Below, piece after piece: positions 10,801 through 22,443 of a stretch of DNA of 64,000 nucleotides. Origin of the DNA: Dromiciops gliroides (lineage: Eukaryota; Chordata; Mammalia; Microbiotheria; Microbiotheriidae); the NCBI RefSeq assembly GCF_019393635.1, contig NC_057862.1, forward strand, positions 98,531,645 through 98,595,644, written 5' to 3'. The position numbers were made by a program, and so were the translations under genes. Positions within the stretch are counted from its first letter, which is position 1. Each line of letters begins with the position of its first letter. The notes beneath the pieces are model-generated. The model saw nothing but the letters and a program-made list of their open reading frames with translations. It did no database searches and had not been told where the DNA came from.

Positions 10801-13130
10801 ACTTTCCAGCAGTGCTACGTGTTACATAGGGGGGAATAACCATGCATCTGTCAGGAACCCTTTCTGGGCGCTATTCTTCTAAGGAGCTCGTGCTATTCCA
10901 GTGCGGTAGTTACATAAAAGAAGCGAAGGTTGTGCATCTAACGATGGAGACTAGTTGGAAAAACACACACACCCAAATCCCAGCTAATGAATGTGTAAGT
11001 ATGATGCAACCATGTGTGTTGATAATATAAAGAGAGGTTTAAGGAAACACAAATGTTAACGTACAAAGTAAATGACACTTCAACAAAAAAGAACGTGTTT
11101 AATTACACTTCAGACCTTTCACACTCAATAATAACACCTGTATTTTGTTTTGTTACTCACATGATTTATTATTCTAGTTGGTTCAATACAAACAAAAAAA
11201 AGTACTGTCAGTGTGGGTTGACGTAATGAACGGAGACTTCTGATTTCTCAGTTTGATCAGTTGTTTTCTCCCTTGCCCAAGTTCCCAGATTCTTAAAACT
11301 CTGGGATTAGTTTTGTAAGGATGAGAAGAGAAAATATGTAAATACTCAAGAGGATTAAAATCCCAAAGCATTTAAAGAAATATACCAATGACTTTTGGTT
11401 TGGCAAAAGAACATTTCAAATTAACCAGTTGTTAACCCTTCTGAGGGCAGGGTTGGTATTATCTTGGTATTATCACCAACGCCCAAAGCACCAGTAGAAA
11501 AACAACTAGCTTTATTTAACTAGGTAATAGGGAATCTCAAAACTCAACAAAGAAAAACATGAGCAAATATGTATGTTCATATATATGCCCACATTACCGA
11601 AGTAAGAAATTGCACTCCTGCACTGAAATCTGGCACCTGGATGGAACCCAAATTCTTCACTAGCAGAGGGATTGGGTTTTTATAACCATATTGGAGTGCT
11701 TAGCTCTACTAGCATGCAGTGCAGATGCAATAAACAATGTCTGTTAAATATTGTAAGGGCATTTCTCAGACATAAAGCTTTTCCGTTTCTCCAATTCAAC
11801 CATAAAAAATTGCTTCAGGCCCGAACCTGACCTACAAGAGGGCACCATCGGGGAGTGATTTGTTTATTCTGAATTTGTTTAACCCTGCACTGAGATTTAC
11901 TAGCCTGTCTCTTACCAATGGGGTAACCATCCTAAGGTAGCTACAAACCTGTGTCAAACTTAAGTGCATGCCCATTTTTTTTCTCCGTGATTGGAGAGAG
12001 TATCAAAATAGATCAGGGCCTCAGAAAGGATCGGACATAATGCTGCTCAGGAAGGAGCTTCTGAGTGACCTGTCATGGGGAGGGAAAGGGAAACTGTCAG
12101 TCACCATCACTGTTGTGTATTAGAGGAATAGATTCTGCTGGCTTTAAGTATCCTAGAAGGGCAATAGACTAGTGATTGCATTTCTAAGAGAGATAAGGAC
12201 AATATTTGGTTGTATGGGTGTTTAGAGGCCTAGTTGTTAATAAATTGACTATAATGATATACAAGAATGCTCCAAATAACAAGGAAGTATGTGACCTATG
12301 TATTACAATAAGACTCTGAATATTAACTATTCCTGATTCCATTTTTAGGGGATTCTTACATCAGGGCACTCTGATTCCATATTTTAGATATGTGTTAACA
12401 CCATGAACATTCAAAACCAAAAAGCCACCCATGTTATTGCTGACAGATCTTTAGAATAAAGTACAGTATCAGTACAGTCTGATGATAAGTATTAGAACTT
12501 CCCAGTTGAATTTGATAAATTGAGTTTAGTTGAAGAAACCAAAAAAGAAAAAGAAGGGGGGGAGGGGAACATTCAACAACCTTTTTGGTCCTTTAATATA
12601 ATTATATGGTTTGCATACTTTTAAAATAAAACCTTGTTAGCTCACCTCTAATTTATTGGTTTCCTGTATTTTGAGAAATACAGTTAGACTGTTGGCATTA
12701 CTTTGAAATGGCTTCTTGCCTTTAAGTATACCAGGTCAAGAGGAGAAAGTTCAACATACTCTTAATTTAGAGTTCCCCCTTACTTATTTCATAGATCATG
12801 ACTTCATATTAAAATAGCTGGGTGTTCTGTTTTTTTTCTCCCCCTGTAAGTAGTTTTTAAAAAGATCTCTGCAAACAAACTTCTTAGGAACACACCCATG
12901 TAATCATTTAGATTGTCATCTAAGCACTGTTGTTCTATGGATAAATTGATTATCAGTCTCATTATAATAACCTTAGGGAGGTATAGGGGAGGGCCTATCC
13001 TAATTTGGAGTTCCTGGGGTCCTAAGCCAACACCCCCCCCCCAGGAGGGTACCTTTTTCCATGGAGGTGTGTTTTGGGGGTTTACATGTTAAAAGGTGAA
13101 TCTGAGGACAAATTGAATTCATTCTTTGAT
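10801..13130. other. Unique upstream flank of ADRB1
   Basis: More than 2 kb with no recognisable transposon, unusual in this window. No coding exon seen. The part around 11750-12130 has moderate GC and carries a CTCF-like motif, so it is the best place here for a distal element. Confidence 0.5.
11831..11845 (+). promoter_or_regulatory. Candidate CTCF site
   Basis: CCTACAAGAGGGCAC fits the CTCF core (form CCACTAGAGGGCA) at nearly every strong position. About 1.8 kb upstream of the ADRB1 start, in transposon-free DNA. Confidence 0.4.
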
Positions 13131-13135
13131 CATTA

Positions 13136-13280
13136 TTTTTTTTTCCAGGGCAATGAGGGTTAAGTGACTTGCTCAGGGTCACACAGCTAGTATGTGTCAA
13201 GTGTCTGAGGCTGGATTTGAACTCAGGTCCTCCTGAATCCAAGGCCGGTGCTTTATCCACTGTGCCACCTAGCTGCCCCT
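13136..13280 (-). mobile_element. WSINE1-type CORE-SINE
   Basis: Read on the minus strand: tRNA-like head GGGGCAGCTAGGTGGCACAG, A/B-box-like region (GGATTTGAACTC on plus), CORE segment with GTGTGACCCTG, and an A-rich tail (plus-strand T run near 13136-13144). About 145 bp. This family supplies most of the short 60-90-codon ORFs in the window, which are not genes. Confidence 0.9.
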
Positions 13281-13344
13281 AAGCACGTTGTTCTAAAGGG
13301 AATATCCAATAGTACATTTTGAAAGACTGAGTCTTCCTTGGTAA

Positions 13345-13800
13345 TGTTTGAATCCATCTTTCCTTACCATCCCCATTGCTGTTACCCCGTATCAAACCTC
13401 TTATCACGTCATGCCTTAACCACTGCAGTGATTACCTAACTGATCTCCCTGACTCCAGTCCTCCCCTCCCGTCCAATTAGCACCCTTGCAGAATGACTAA
13501 TCTTGTTAAGATACTACTTTAATCATTGATCACCTTGTATCAAAATGTCCATTGACTCCCCAGACTTCAGCCTGATCCCAACCTGATTTTCCAGGTCACC
13601 TTAAGGGGAGCTCTCATGCCTTTACACTCTTGCTCATAAAATGCCCTTGGTCTTCTGGGTCCATAGAAATCCTATCTGTTCTTTGAGATCTAGCCCATGA
13701 CAGGCTTGTTCCATACAGTCTTCCCTTATTACCCCAGGCTGAAGTCATCTCTGATTTCTCTAAACTTTTACAATTCTCATTTTGTCTAGTTCGTTTGTCA
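13345..13800 (+). repeat. L2 LINE fragment
   Basis: Resembles the L2 3' region in sense: ACTCCCCAGACTTCAGCCTG, then CTCTCATGCCTTTACACTCT, then a pyrimidine-rich 3' part. No L2 terminus remains because a CORE-SINE follows. Confidence 0.55.
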
Positions 13801-13811
13801 GCGAGAGCTTG

Positions 13812-14010
13812 GTGCAAGGCATAGAAAACTGGTTTCAGAGCCAGGAAGTTCTAGTTTTAAGTCCTACTTTTAACCCACACTGGCAGCGCCATCCCAGGCA
13901 AGTCACTGACCTTCTCATTGTCCTAGACAACTACTGGAAACTCCATTTGCAGAGAAGGTGCTGACCTTCATTGTTGGAAGTTCCCTATACCAATGAAATC
14001 AAGGATCTGG
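13812..14010 (+). repeat. Older CORE-SINE (MIR/Ther type)
   Basis: CAGGCAAGTCACTGACCTTC (core), then CTAGACAACTACTGGAAACT and GCAGAGAAGGTGCTGACCTT, and the end CCCTATACCAATGAAATCA, a layout seen in therian CORE-SINEs. Confidence 0.6.
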
Positions 14011-14184
14011 TCCCTCTTCTCCCATTTGTGTGTTACCTTGGAACAGCTTTTCTAAATGTCTTGAACTACTATTTAAAGGTAGTATGGTTAAATATCTTTC
14101 ATGATCTCTTTAGTTGTTTCCCGAATGAAACTTTTGTCTCTCAATGAGAATTTTTTTATCTTCAGTGGAATTTACTCTTAACCT

Positions 14185-14385
14185 CTTGCATATAGTGGAC
14201 ACTTATTAGCTATGTGAGCCTGGGCAAATCACTTAACTTCCATTTGCCTCATCTATAAAATGGGGATAATATCACCTACCTCCCATGGTTGTTGTGAGAA
14301 ATGAGATCATAATTTTAAAGTGCTTAGTACCTTCCCTGGCACATAGTAAGCGCTATATAAATTTTAACTATTATTATTATGAATC
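14185..14385 (+). repeat. MIR SINE
   Basis: TGAGCCTGGGCAAATCACTT, then CCTCATCTATAAAATGGGGA, then CTCCCATGGTTGTTGTGAG and the L2-like tail GGCACATAGTAAGCGCTATA. Confidence 0.8.
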
Positions 14386-14649
14386 AAAAACACTCATGAT
14401 TTTTGTTTAATTGCTAAAATAATACAAGCAAAATCTGTTTTAGCAGCTATACTGTGAATTAATATTTTAATTTGTGGCAATTCTTCATATTTCCATGTCT
14501 TTTAGTATCTTTTAAATGCTTTAAAGTCATATTTCATAATAAGCTTTTAAAGGAGTTCATATTGGCAACTTTTAAATGAATTAAATTGGTGCGTTTATAG
14601 GTGATATGTAACTTTCCAGAGGTTCACATGAATCAATAGGCAATTTTAT

Positions 14650-15590
14650 TACTTTATTATTTATTACTACTTACCTAGCATTGTGCTAAACATTGGGTAC
14701 AAAGAAAGGTGAAAACAGCCCTTACCTTGTGCTCCCCTAATGGATGAGACAACATGTAAACAAATAGGTACCTATAAAATCCACAGAGAGTAGATAGAAG
14801 TCAATCTTGGGGAAGGATGCTCTGACAATAGGTGGGAACTGGTAAAGGCCTCCTCCAGAAAGGGGAGTTTGATCTGAGTCTTGAAAGAAGCCAGGGTTGG
14901 GGCAGCTAGGTGGTACAGTGGATAAAGCACTGGCTCTGGATTCGGAGGGCCTGAGTTCAAATCCCGTCTCAGAGACATGACACTTACTAGCTGTGTGACT
15001 CTGGGCAAGTCACTTAACCTTCATTGCTCTGCGGTGCCTCCCCCCTCCCCAAGAAGCAGCAGCCAAGGGTTCTAAGACGGGGAGACAAGGGATAGAATTC
15101 CAGGCCTGGGGGACAGCCAGTGTTGGGTCAAGGAAATGGGAAATGGAGACTTGTGTGTGAGGAATGGCCAGCAGGGCAATATAGATGGACTGTAGATCAT
15201 GTGGAAGGGGCGTAAAGTCTAAGAAGACTGAAAAAGTAGGAAGGGTCCAGGCTGTGAAGACCTTTAAATGCCAAACAGAAGACTTTACGTTTGCTCTTAT
15301 AAGTAATAGGGAGCCAGAAGTGTTTATTAAGTAGGAGGGTGACATGGATAAAGCTATGCATCAGGAAAATCACTTTGGTAGCTGAGTGGAGGATAGACTG
15401 GAATGGGGAGAGACTAATTAGAAAAGTATTTGCAATCATTTCAACAAGAGGTGTCGATCACCTAAAGGAGAGTGGTGGCTAGGTGAGAAAAGGAAACATA
15501 TGGAAGAAGTTGTGAAGGTAGAAATAAACGATGGGGTTTGGTAACAGAAATAGATTGGATGTAGGGGCTGAGTCAGTATCAGAATGAGAT
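14650..15590 (-). repeat. L2 LINE, antisense, with SINE inside
   Basis: Antisense L2 from its 3' end (CTAGCATTGTGCTAAACATT) through GACAACATGTAAACAAATAG, GAATTCCAGGCCTGGGGGAC and AGGGAGCCAGAAGTG into the 5'-ward body. A WSINE1 at 14899-15050 splits it. Confidence 0.75.
14899..15050 (+). mobile_element. WSINE1 copy nested in L2
   Basis: Head GGGGCAGCTAGGTGGTACAG through GTGTGACTCTGGGCAAGTCA. Instead of a clean A tail it ends in a C-rich stretch. Short flanking direct repeats GCCAGGGTT / GCCAAGGGTT mark the insertion. Confidence 0.9.
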
Positions 15591-15883
15591 GGGCTCAAAC
15601 CCTCACAAATGACCATGACAAATGAGCCTTTATTCTTTGCGTATACACTGTACCACATGCCCTGACAGCCTCTCACTAGGAGAATTGGAAGCAGATGACT
15701 TGAAATCTAGACCAAATTCAATGTCTACAGAGCAGTATATGGCACTGGTTATAAAATCTGGATCTTCCAGCAACATCTTGTTCATATAGACCTAATGTCA
15801 TATATACCTAATATCAGAAGAAAACTTCACCAACATTATAACCCAAGAAGCTTCTGTGAGCTTTACGGTGTTCAATTTGATAG

Positions 15884-16070
15884 ATGTTTTATTAAGCACC
15901 TGCTATGTGCCAGCTTCCGTGCTAGGTGCTAGGGATACTGAGATAAAAATAGAAGTAGTCCTTGTCCTCTAAGAGCTTATATTCTACTGGGGGTGGAGAT
16001 ATGTATGCAGATAAATAACTACAAAATATGTTCAAAGTAATTGGAGGGGGGGTGGAGGAGGGGAAAGTGC
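15884..16070 (-). repeat. L2 3' end, antisense
   Basis: ATTAAGCACCTGCTATGTGC followed by TCCTTGTCCTCTAAGAGCTT and ATTCTACTGGGGGTGGAGAT is the reverse complement of an L2 3' end. Confidence 0.75.
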
Positions 16071-16409
16071 TAACAATTACAAACAGAATTAGGGCAAATA
16101 GATGGAGAGCATGTCAGAACAGAGTTTCGAGAGGTACATCAAAGCTATCGACTGGGAAACAGGAGCTTAAGTCTATGTAATAAGAGCTGGGTTGGCTCTT
16201 TTAAAGCAGAGATATTCCGGCTTTGAGATGAAGCATAACGGCAACAAACAGCAACACAATGCTAAGTAACCAAAGAACAGCCTGAAATTGACATTAGGAA
16301 TAGACGCCTGGGTTTCGTAGCCACACTTGGACTCAGGGCTTGTAACACATTCATCACCAACTTCTTTTAATATGACAATCAATGATTAGGGCAGTTTAAA
16401 GATTCAAAA

Positions 16410-16694
16410 CTTCCCTTCCCTTCCCTTCCCTTCCCTTCCCTTCCCTTCCCTTCCCTTCCCTTCCCTTCCCTTCCCTTCCCTTCCCTTCCCTTCCCTTCCC
16501 TTCCCTTCCCTTCCCTTCCCTTCCCTTCCCTTCCCTTCCCTTCCCTTCCCTTCCCTTCCCTTCCCTTCCCTTCCCTTCCCTTCCCTTCCCTTCCCTTCCC
16601 TTCCCTTCCCTTCCCTTCCCTTCCCTTCCCTTCCCTTCCCTTCCCTTCCCTTTCCTTTCCTTTCCTTCCCTTCCCTTTCCTTTTTTCCTTCCTT
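16410..16694 (+). repeat. (CCCTT)n satellite-like array
   Basis: About 48 perfect CCCTT pentamers, decaying at the right end into TTTCC and TTCC words. One strand is pure pyrimidine. The 157-codon minus frame reading (GKGRE)n is a composition artefact. Confidence 0.98.
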
Positions 16695-16699
16695 CTCTT

Positions 16700-17400
16700 T
16701 TTGCTTAATAGATATACTGTGTTGGAATTAATAATGCTTTTAAAAGTGTTTTTACATGTTATCTGAATTCTTGTGGTATTTTTAAGTTCTCTAGGATTTA
16801 AGTTACTGGGATACCTCACACATGAATATCTGTATTTTATTTGAGTAGTCATTTCCTACCTTAGCATGGTTTCTTATTTGTCCACTCTAGGACGGTCAGG
16901 AGTTAGATTACCAGAAGCCCCTTCTAGGTTAAGACATTTTAGAAAACTTATGCAAATGCTGTTTATATCATGCTCAGTTAAGAACTTATTTTGTGGACCT
17001 TTAACAGATGACTCAAAAGATAAGCCTCTGTAATCCTCTGAGGAGCTTCCTGGTTTGGGTATATGAGTGATGATGTGCTAATATTTTTATGAAAAACACT
17101 AATTTTTTTCAAGTCAATTGTTTGAGGGCATAAGTAGCAACCCCTCTGAGAAGGAAAAGTAAGAGAATTCAAAGTTTTAATCACAATGAAAATTGTATTT
17201 TCAAATGTCACCAACATAACCACACATAAACACTCTCTAGTTTAAGTCTTTTAGTTTTCTCAGTAACCAAACTTGTGATGACTTCCAGCTATGCTAACAA
17301 TTAAAAAGTAGGTATTCTTAGAATGAAGTTTTATTCTAGTCCACATAAAATAAATGTTTGCAGAAACAGAGAAGGACTATTGTAGAAGGAACATTCTGGG
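16700..17400. other. Unique intergenic stretch
   Basis: AT-rich DNA with no recognised repeat or coding region. Confidence 0.5.
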
Positions 17401-17404
17401 CTCT

Positions 17405-18128
17405 TAAGTGGCCATGTGACTCCCTACTCAACCAACTCTAGTGGCTTCCTATCGCCTCTAGAATATAAACTCAGTTTAGTTTTTACATTTCTACAGACTG
17501 TACCCAGCCTGCTTTCATTGACCATCTCTGTTCCTTTGCACCAGTTCTGCCCTATTCCTAGAATGCACCCTCTCCCTTCTTACCTTTGCTCCATAGAGTC
17601 TCTCCTTTTAAGACACACTATCTTCTGCATGAAGCCTTTCTTGATCCTCCCAACCACTCTCTCTCCCATGTTATTGTTCAGACATGCCTGGCTTTTCTTT
17701 CCTTGGCAGATACTGGAATGGTTTGCCATTTCCTTCTCCAATAGATTAAGGCAAACAGAGGTTAAGTGACTTTTCCAGGGTCACATAGCTAGTGAGTGTC
17801 TGAGGCCAGATTTGAACTCAGGTATTCCTGACTCTAAGCCCAGTGCTCTCATCATTGGGTCATCTAGCCACCTCTTCTCTCACATAGCAGCTTTTATTTT
17901 CTCTCTCTCTCCATCTTTCTCTCTCAATAAATGTATATATGTATGTATATATAAATCATATGCTATATTATAGATATTTTTTCATATATATCTGTTGTCT
18001 CTCCTGATTAGAATGTAAGCTTTTTGAGAGTAGGTATTATTTCATTCTTTGTACTTGTATCCCCAGCACCTAGAACTGCGCCTGACAAATAAAAGTGGCT
18101 TAATAAAATATTTGTTGATTGATTGATT
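17405..18128 (+). repeat. L2 LINE 3' end (split by SINE)
   Basis: Sense L2: TAGTGGCTTCCTATCGCCTC, TGCACCAGTTCTGCCC, CATGAAGCCTTTCTTGATCC, then after the SINE GATTAGAATGTAAGC and the terminus GCTTAATAAAATATTTGTTG plus GATT repeats. Confidence 0.8.
17690..17876 (-). mobile_element. MAR1-type SINE, 5'-extended CORE-SINE
   Basis: Plus strand shows CTTGGCAGATACTGGAATGG, GCCATTTCCTTCTCCA, then the antisense core and head. This longer family carries the 'aaggaaatggcaaaccactcc' 3' part that WSINE1 lacks. Inserted in the L2. Confidence 0.8.
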
Positions 18129-18254
18129 GAAAATAGGGATCATGTCTTTCAGGTCTGGCATATTTCCTGAAGGTGCTCAGCAAACAAATGGCACTGCATA
18201 AATACACATTAGATACAAGAATAAGTCTGGCCAAGTCACTTGGTGGCAAGACTA

Positions 18255-18512
18255 TGGGGATTTTCACTGGCTGTGTCCCATCCTTCAAGTCTCTGCTGGA
18301 GTCTCACCTTGTGGTCCTCCTTAAACCTCATGCCTTCCCTCTGGGATTATCTCCAATATAACCTGTGTATACCTTCTTTGTACAATTTGATTATGATCTC
18401 CATTGGACTGGGAGCTCCTCTAAAGCAGGGTGTGTCTTTTGCCTTTGTGTGCCCATCATGCAGCATGATTCCTGGCACATGCTAGGTGCTTAATAAATGT
18501 TTGTTGACTCAG
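18255..18512 (+). repeat. L2 LINE 3' end
   Basis: ACCTCATGCCTTCCCTCTGG, GGACTGGGAGCTCCTCTAAA, and CTAGGTGCTTAATAAATGTT with a complete 3' terminus. Confidence 0.8.
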
Positions 18513-18931
18513 TAAACTACCAGGGGCTCCCTAGTACCTCTTGGAGCAAATAAAGACTCCTCTCTTTGGTATTTAAAGCCTTGACAACCTGGCTTCAACT
18601 TACCTTCCCTGTCTTATTCCACATTTGTCCTGTTAATGATCCAGTCAGACTGGTCTTCTTATTGGACCTCCTTATCTATACTGCTCTGTTTGACATCTTC
18701 TTGCCTTTGCCTTGACTGCCTCCCATGCCTGCAATGTTATCCCTCCTCACCTCCAGTTCTTTGGATCACTACTTCAAGATTTAGATGATGTCACCTAGAT
18801 GAAACATTTTCTGATTCCCCTCCCCACCCTCACTGTAACTCTTTGAGTCCGATTTCTTGCTTTAAAAATATAGTAAACCTTTTACTTGGCATTTATTTTC
18901 TATAATGTCTCAGCAATCCTGTAGTATTTTC

Positions 18932-19095
18932 TTTTACTCTTTCTTTCTTTCTTTTTTTTTTGCGGGGCAGTGGAGGTTAAGTGACTTACCCAGAGTCACA
19001 CAGCTAGTAAGTGTCAAGTGTCTGAGGCTGGATTTGAACTCAGGTGCTCCTAAATCCAGGGCCGGTGCTTTATCCACTGCGCCACCTAGCCGCCC
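18932..19095 (-). mobile_element. WSINE1 with perfect TSD
   Basis: Flanked by identical 18-bp copies of CAATCCTGTAGTATTTTC (18914-18931 and 19096-19113). Full head and core with a T-rich run (A tail in sense) at 18932-18960. A recent insertion into L2-derived DNA. Confidence 0.95.
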
Positions 19096-19177
19096 CAATC
19101 CTGTAGTATTTTCATAAAGTCTGTTAGAGACCTTCATCCTATTCTGGACATTGTTGCTGCTTCCTCCTAAATCTATC

Positions 19178-19290
19178 ATATATATATTTATATATATAAC
19201 TATATATATGTATATATGTATATATATATGTGTATATATATATATATAGAGAGAGAGAGAGATATCGATATAGATATAGATAGATAGATA
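19178..19290 (+). repeat. (TA)n/(GA)n/(GATA)n compound microsatellite
   Basis: TATATA blocks pass into GAGAGA and then GATA units within about 110 bp. Confidence 0.95.
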
Positions 19291-19714
19291 CCTGTTGTCC
19301 CCTTCTTTCCCCTCCCTTAATAGAATTTAAGTTCTCTGCCAGACTCATAGTAGGTGCTTAATAAATATACTTGTTTGTTTGATTGATTGAAGAAAAGGTT
19401 AATGTTTAACAAATCCGTCCTAATCAATGGGCTTTTCCATTAACTCATAGTGGCATATCTCACAAGACATTTTTGAATGGAATTATCGAATGGAAATGCT
19501 CGGAGGAATTTGGCTATTTTTTCTCCCTTTGGATGACAAAACAGATCATGTAAGTTTTTCCCTTTCTATTGGTCTCCTTTGAGTAGACCAAAGTTTGTTT
19601 TTTTTCCCCCAATTTGGTGTTTTGTCTGTTTTGAATAAATTTCTATCCAAAATATTGTTATAATTAGTACTTATTTATTGTTTATAGGCTTGATAAATGC
19701 ATTAACATTCTTGG

Positions 19715-19985
19715 CCACCAACATTCTAAACACAATCCCTATCACTCCCCCACTACAACCTTGGCCTTTGCCCCATGGTCCCCTGCTCTGATAAGTGAGC
19801 TTTGTGCTATCTCTCTCCTATGGCTGGGCACATACCCCTCTGCATTTTTATGTGTTGTCTTCCTCCATTCAAATGTAAGCTGCATGTGGACAGGGACAGT
19901 ATTGCCTGGTGATATGTGGAGCCCTAGCACTTGGCACAATGCCTGGTCCATAGTGGATGCTTAATAAATGCTTTATCTCTCTAGC
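19715..19985 (+). repeat. L2 LINE 3' end
   Basis: TGTAAGCTGCATGTGGACAG, CTAGCACTTGGCACAATGCC, GTGGATGCTTAATAAATGC. Fourth plus-strand L2 3' end within 2.6 kb. Confidence 0.75.
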
Positions 19986-20106
19986 TATTAATAGAGCCAA
20001 TTCAATGACTAAAAGCCTGCCAGGTCCTTTTACCTCCTGTAGCATGCAATCTTAAGGCACCAGAGGCACAATATTTTTGTTATTTTGATTTTGATTACTC
20101 CTTGGG

Positions 20107-20235
20107 TAAGATTTCTTGCTTTGAGAATAAACAGCGAACCTTTTTACTTGACATTTATTTTCCACATCTCAGCTTTGCTGCAGCCCTTGCATAAAGCCTG
20201 TTACAGACCTTTATCCTGTAACAGTATTTCATTTC
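20107..20235 (+). repeat. Diverged copy of the segment at 18848-19145
   Basis: Shares GATTTCTTGCTTT, ACTTG(G/A)CATTTATTTTC, TCTCAGC and TAAAG(T/C)CTGTTA(G/C)AGACC with the earlier copy but lacks the WSINE1 found there. It shows the pre-insertion state. Confidence 0.6.
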
Positions 20236-20419
20236 CTTAGCATTACCTCTTAATTAGATGTTAAAGGCAGCAATGACCTTCCTAGCAGAAATGTCTATAA
20301 ATATAAATTATATTTCCCACTGCTAGAGAAATGGCACCATTGACTTCCCTGTCATCATGTAGAGATTTTTACATTGATAGAGTACCAGAAATTGAAAGAT
20401 TGCAAAGCACTTTCTAAAG

Positions 20420-20600
20420 TATTATGGGCTCATAGAATATTAGAGTTAAGAGAGGACTTTAGAGATGATTTGCTCCAATCCCTTTTTTGATGGATAAGGA
20501 AAAAGGTTTAGGGAGATGAAATGTTTTGCACAAAATAAAGTGGCCTTTTTCTCTTATTTTGCAAATGGAGAAAATGAAGCATAAAAATACTATCGTTTAC
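20420..20600 (-). repeat. MIR3-like remnant
   Basis: CTCATAGAATATTAGAG, GAGGACTTTAGAGATGATTT, CTCCAATCCC and GATGGATAAGGAAAA follow the MIR3 order. Core mostly lost. Confidence 0.5.
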
Positions 20601-20639
20601 AAGGTTATGAGAAAATTCCTTATGGGAAAGGGAAAAGCA

Positions 20640-22165
20640 CCTAATTTTACTGACTTCTAAGGTAGGCTTTAACTGCTTAAACCTATCTCCTTACCATATA
20701 TCTGCCCACAAGTTGCTACTTGTGGAAATGATTTAATTTCAATACACATTTCTGGGCTTAGAGCAAGAAACCTAAAGGAAGTGTATTTGAAGTGATTAAC
20801 TGCAGATGATTTGAGAAATTATACCACATGTCAAATATGCCTATTTCAGTATTATTTTAAACAAAGTTGATCTATAACTTTTTTATCTATAAATTTTGAT
20901 GCTTGTTAACAAAAAGGAAACTGTCCACGTTATTACAATTTTGTTCAAAGTTCCTACCCCTTCCCAAACCATACTTGTAAATAGTATTTCTAAGACAAAG
21001 TGACATCATGTAAGGTTCAAGGGATTGGAGAGGTTTGCTCTGTATCTATCTGCAAATAGATTTCACAGTCAGTAAAAAAACTGATACAGACCACAAAGTT
21101 TCAGTCTTCTATAAATGCTGGAAAAAATATAAAATGTGAAATATAAATCCTGTTTTAGAGTTTGGAGCAGAAATGTTGAATATAGACACTTAATTTCAGC
21201 ATCCTCTGAAGTATGGTACTAAGCAAGGAGTTAGGCAATGTATAAAATTAATTCTTTTGAGCATCCATAAAAGGAATGTAAACTCCTGAAAATACATTGA
21301 CATATTACTATCATGTACATGAAAATATTATCCTTTTTGCTCTGGAAAGTTCTAAACTGATGATTTGGGGCCTAATTTGTCACCATTTCCTTCCCAATCC
21401 CCACCTCTTCTCTTGCCTGCTGCCAACCACTCAGTACCAGATTTTCCTGTATTGCTTGGCATTTGTGAAGTGACTTTTTCCATTACTAGTTGGGGAGCTT
21501 ACCTTCCTTTTTATAACTCTATCTTTAGGATAGAGTGGTGTGTCACAAATATAAATATTTGTGAATACACACAGGTCTATAAATATAGATTGCACACCTA
21601 CTTAAATTTATTCTTAGATTGTCTAAGAAACTTAAACTACAAATCACTCTGTCATTAATTCAGATAAAATTAAAATCCAGGACTAATTTTGCCATATGAA
21701 GGGGTATATGAAGAGAAGAATAACCTGAATTTTAAAATATAACCAGCCTTTCTGAGAAGTTTTGCAAGTACAACTGACACATTTTTTTGTCTTGGATTTT
21801 TAAACATTTCATAATTTCTAGCAATGGCATTTTAGTAAGAGTACTTAAATTTTAGTTGTAACTTATTTTGACATTTATTTTTTTCTTTCTGTTTCTTCAA
21901 CAAAGGTGATGGGATGAAGTGGAAAGATTTCATTCAGTATAGATTCAGTAGGTGGCACCTGAAAAAAATTGTATTCTTATTTCAAAAGCTTAGAATTTTG
22001 TGATAAATCTCACTTGTGCAGCTCTCCCTTGTTATCAAGTAAGATTTGTTCCTTTGGGTCACTCACTTCTGTGGATCTTTGAATGGATTATTTCCCCTAC
22101 TAACAGTGCAGACTATAGACCATTTATGCCATTTCATTCTTGGTAAATTTTAACTCCTCCTCCTC
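20640..22165. other. Unique AT-rich intergenic sequence
   Basis: No repeat family or coding signal recognised. Confidence 0.5.
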
Positions 22166-22169
22166 CTTC

Positions 22170-22443
22170 TCACAACAATAATAAGTAACATTTATATAGT
22201 GCTTACTATGTTTCAGGTGTTGTGCTAAGCTCTTTATAATTATTTTTTGATACTCATCACAACCCTGACAGGCAGGTATTGTTATTATCATCCTTGTTTT
22301 ACATATAAGGAAACCGAGGCAAACAGATGTTAAGTGACGTGCCTAGGGTCACACAGCTAGTAAATGTGTGAAGCTACTGGATTTGAACTCAAGTCTTCCT
22401 GATTCCAGGCCCAGTGCTTTATCCACTGTACCACCTAGTTGCC
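22170..22443 (-). repeat. MIR SINE, nearly full length
   Basis: Antisense MIR from ATTTATATAGTGCTTACTAT through CATATAAGGAAACCGAGGCA, GGGTCACACAGCTAGTAAAT and the head end CACTGTACCACCTAGTTGCC. Confidence 0.85.

Larger units (their letters stand above)
18520..19391 (+). repeat. L2 LINE 3' region split by a young SINE
   Basis: L2-like TTGACAACCTGGCTTCAACT and CTCCCATGCCTGCAATG, interrupted by a WSINE1, then ending TAGTAGGTGCTTAATAAATA. The middle part (18848-19145) also resembles 20107-20235. Confidence 0.7.

Noticed and set aside
11900-11960. A word resembling a large-subunit rRNA segment (CCTAAGGTAGCTACAA)
   Set aside because: The match is too short and the flanks do not continue as rRNA or mitochondrial DNA.
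13000-13260. Recurrent 'MDKAPALDSGGPEFKSGLRHLTLTS'-type ORFs (short form: MDKAPALDSGGPEFKS) seen at many sites
   Set aside because: They are translations of the WSINE1 tRNA-like head and core, not a protein family.
16379-16852. 157-codon GKGRE-repeat protein
   Set aside because: Translation of the (CCCTT)n array.
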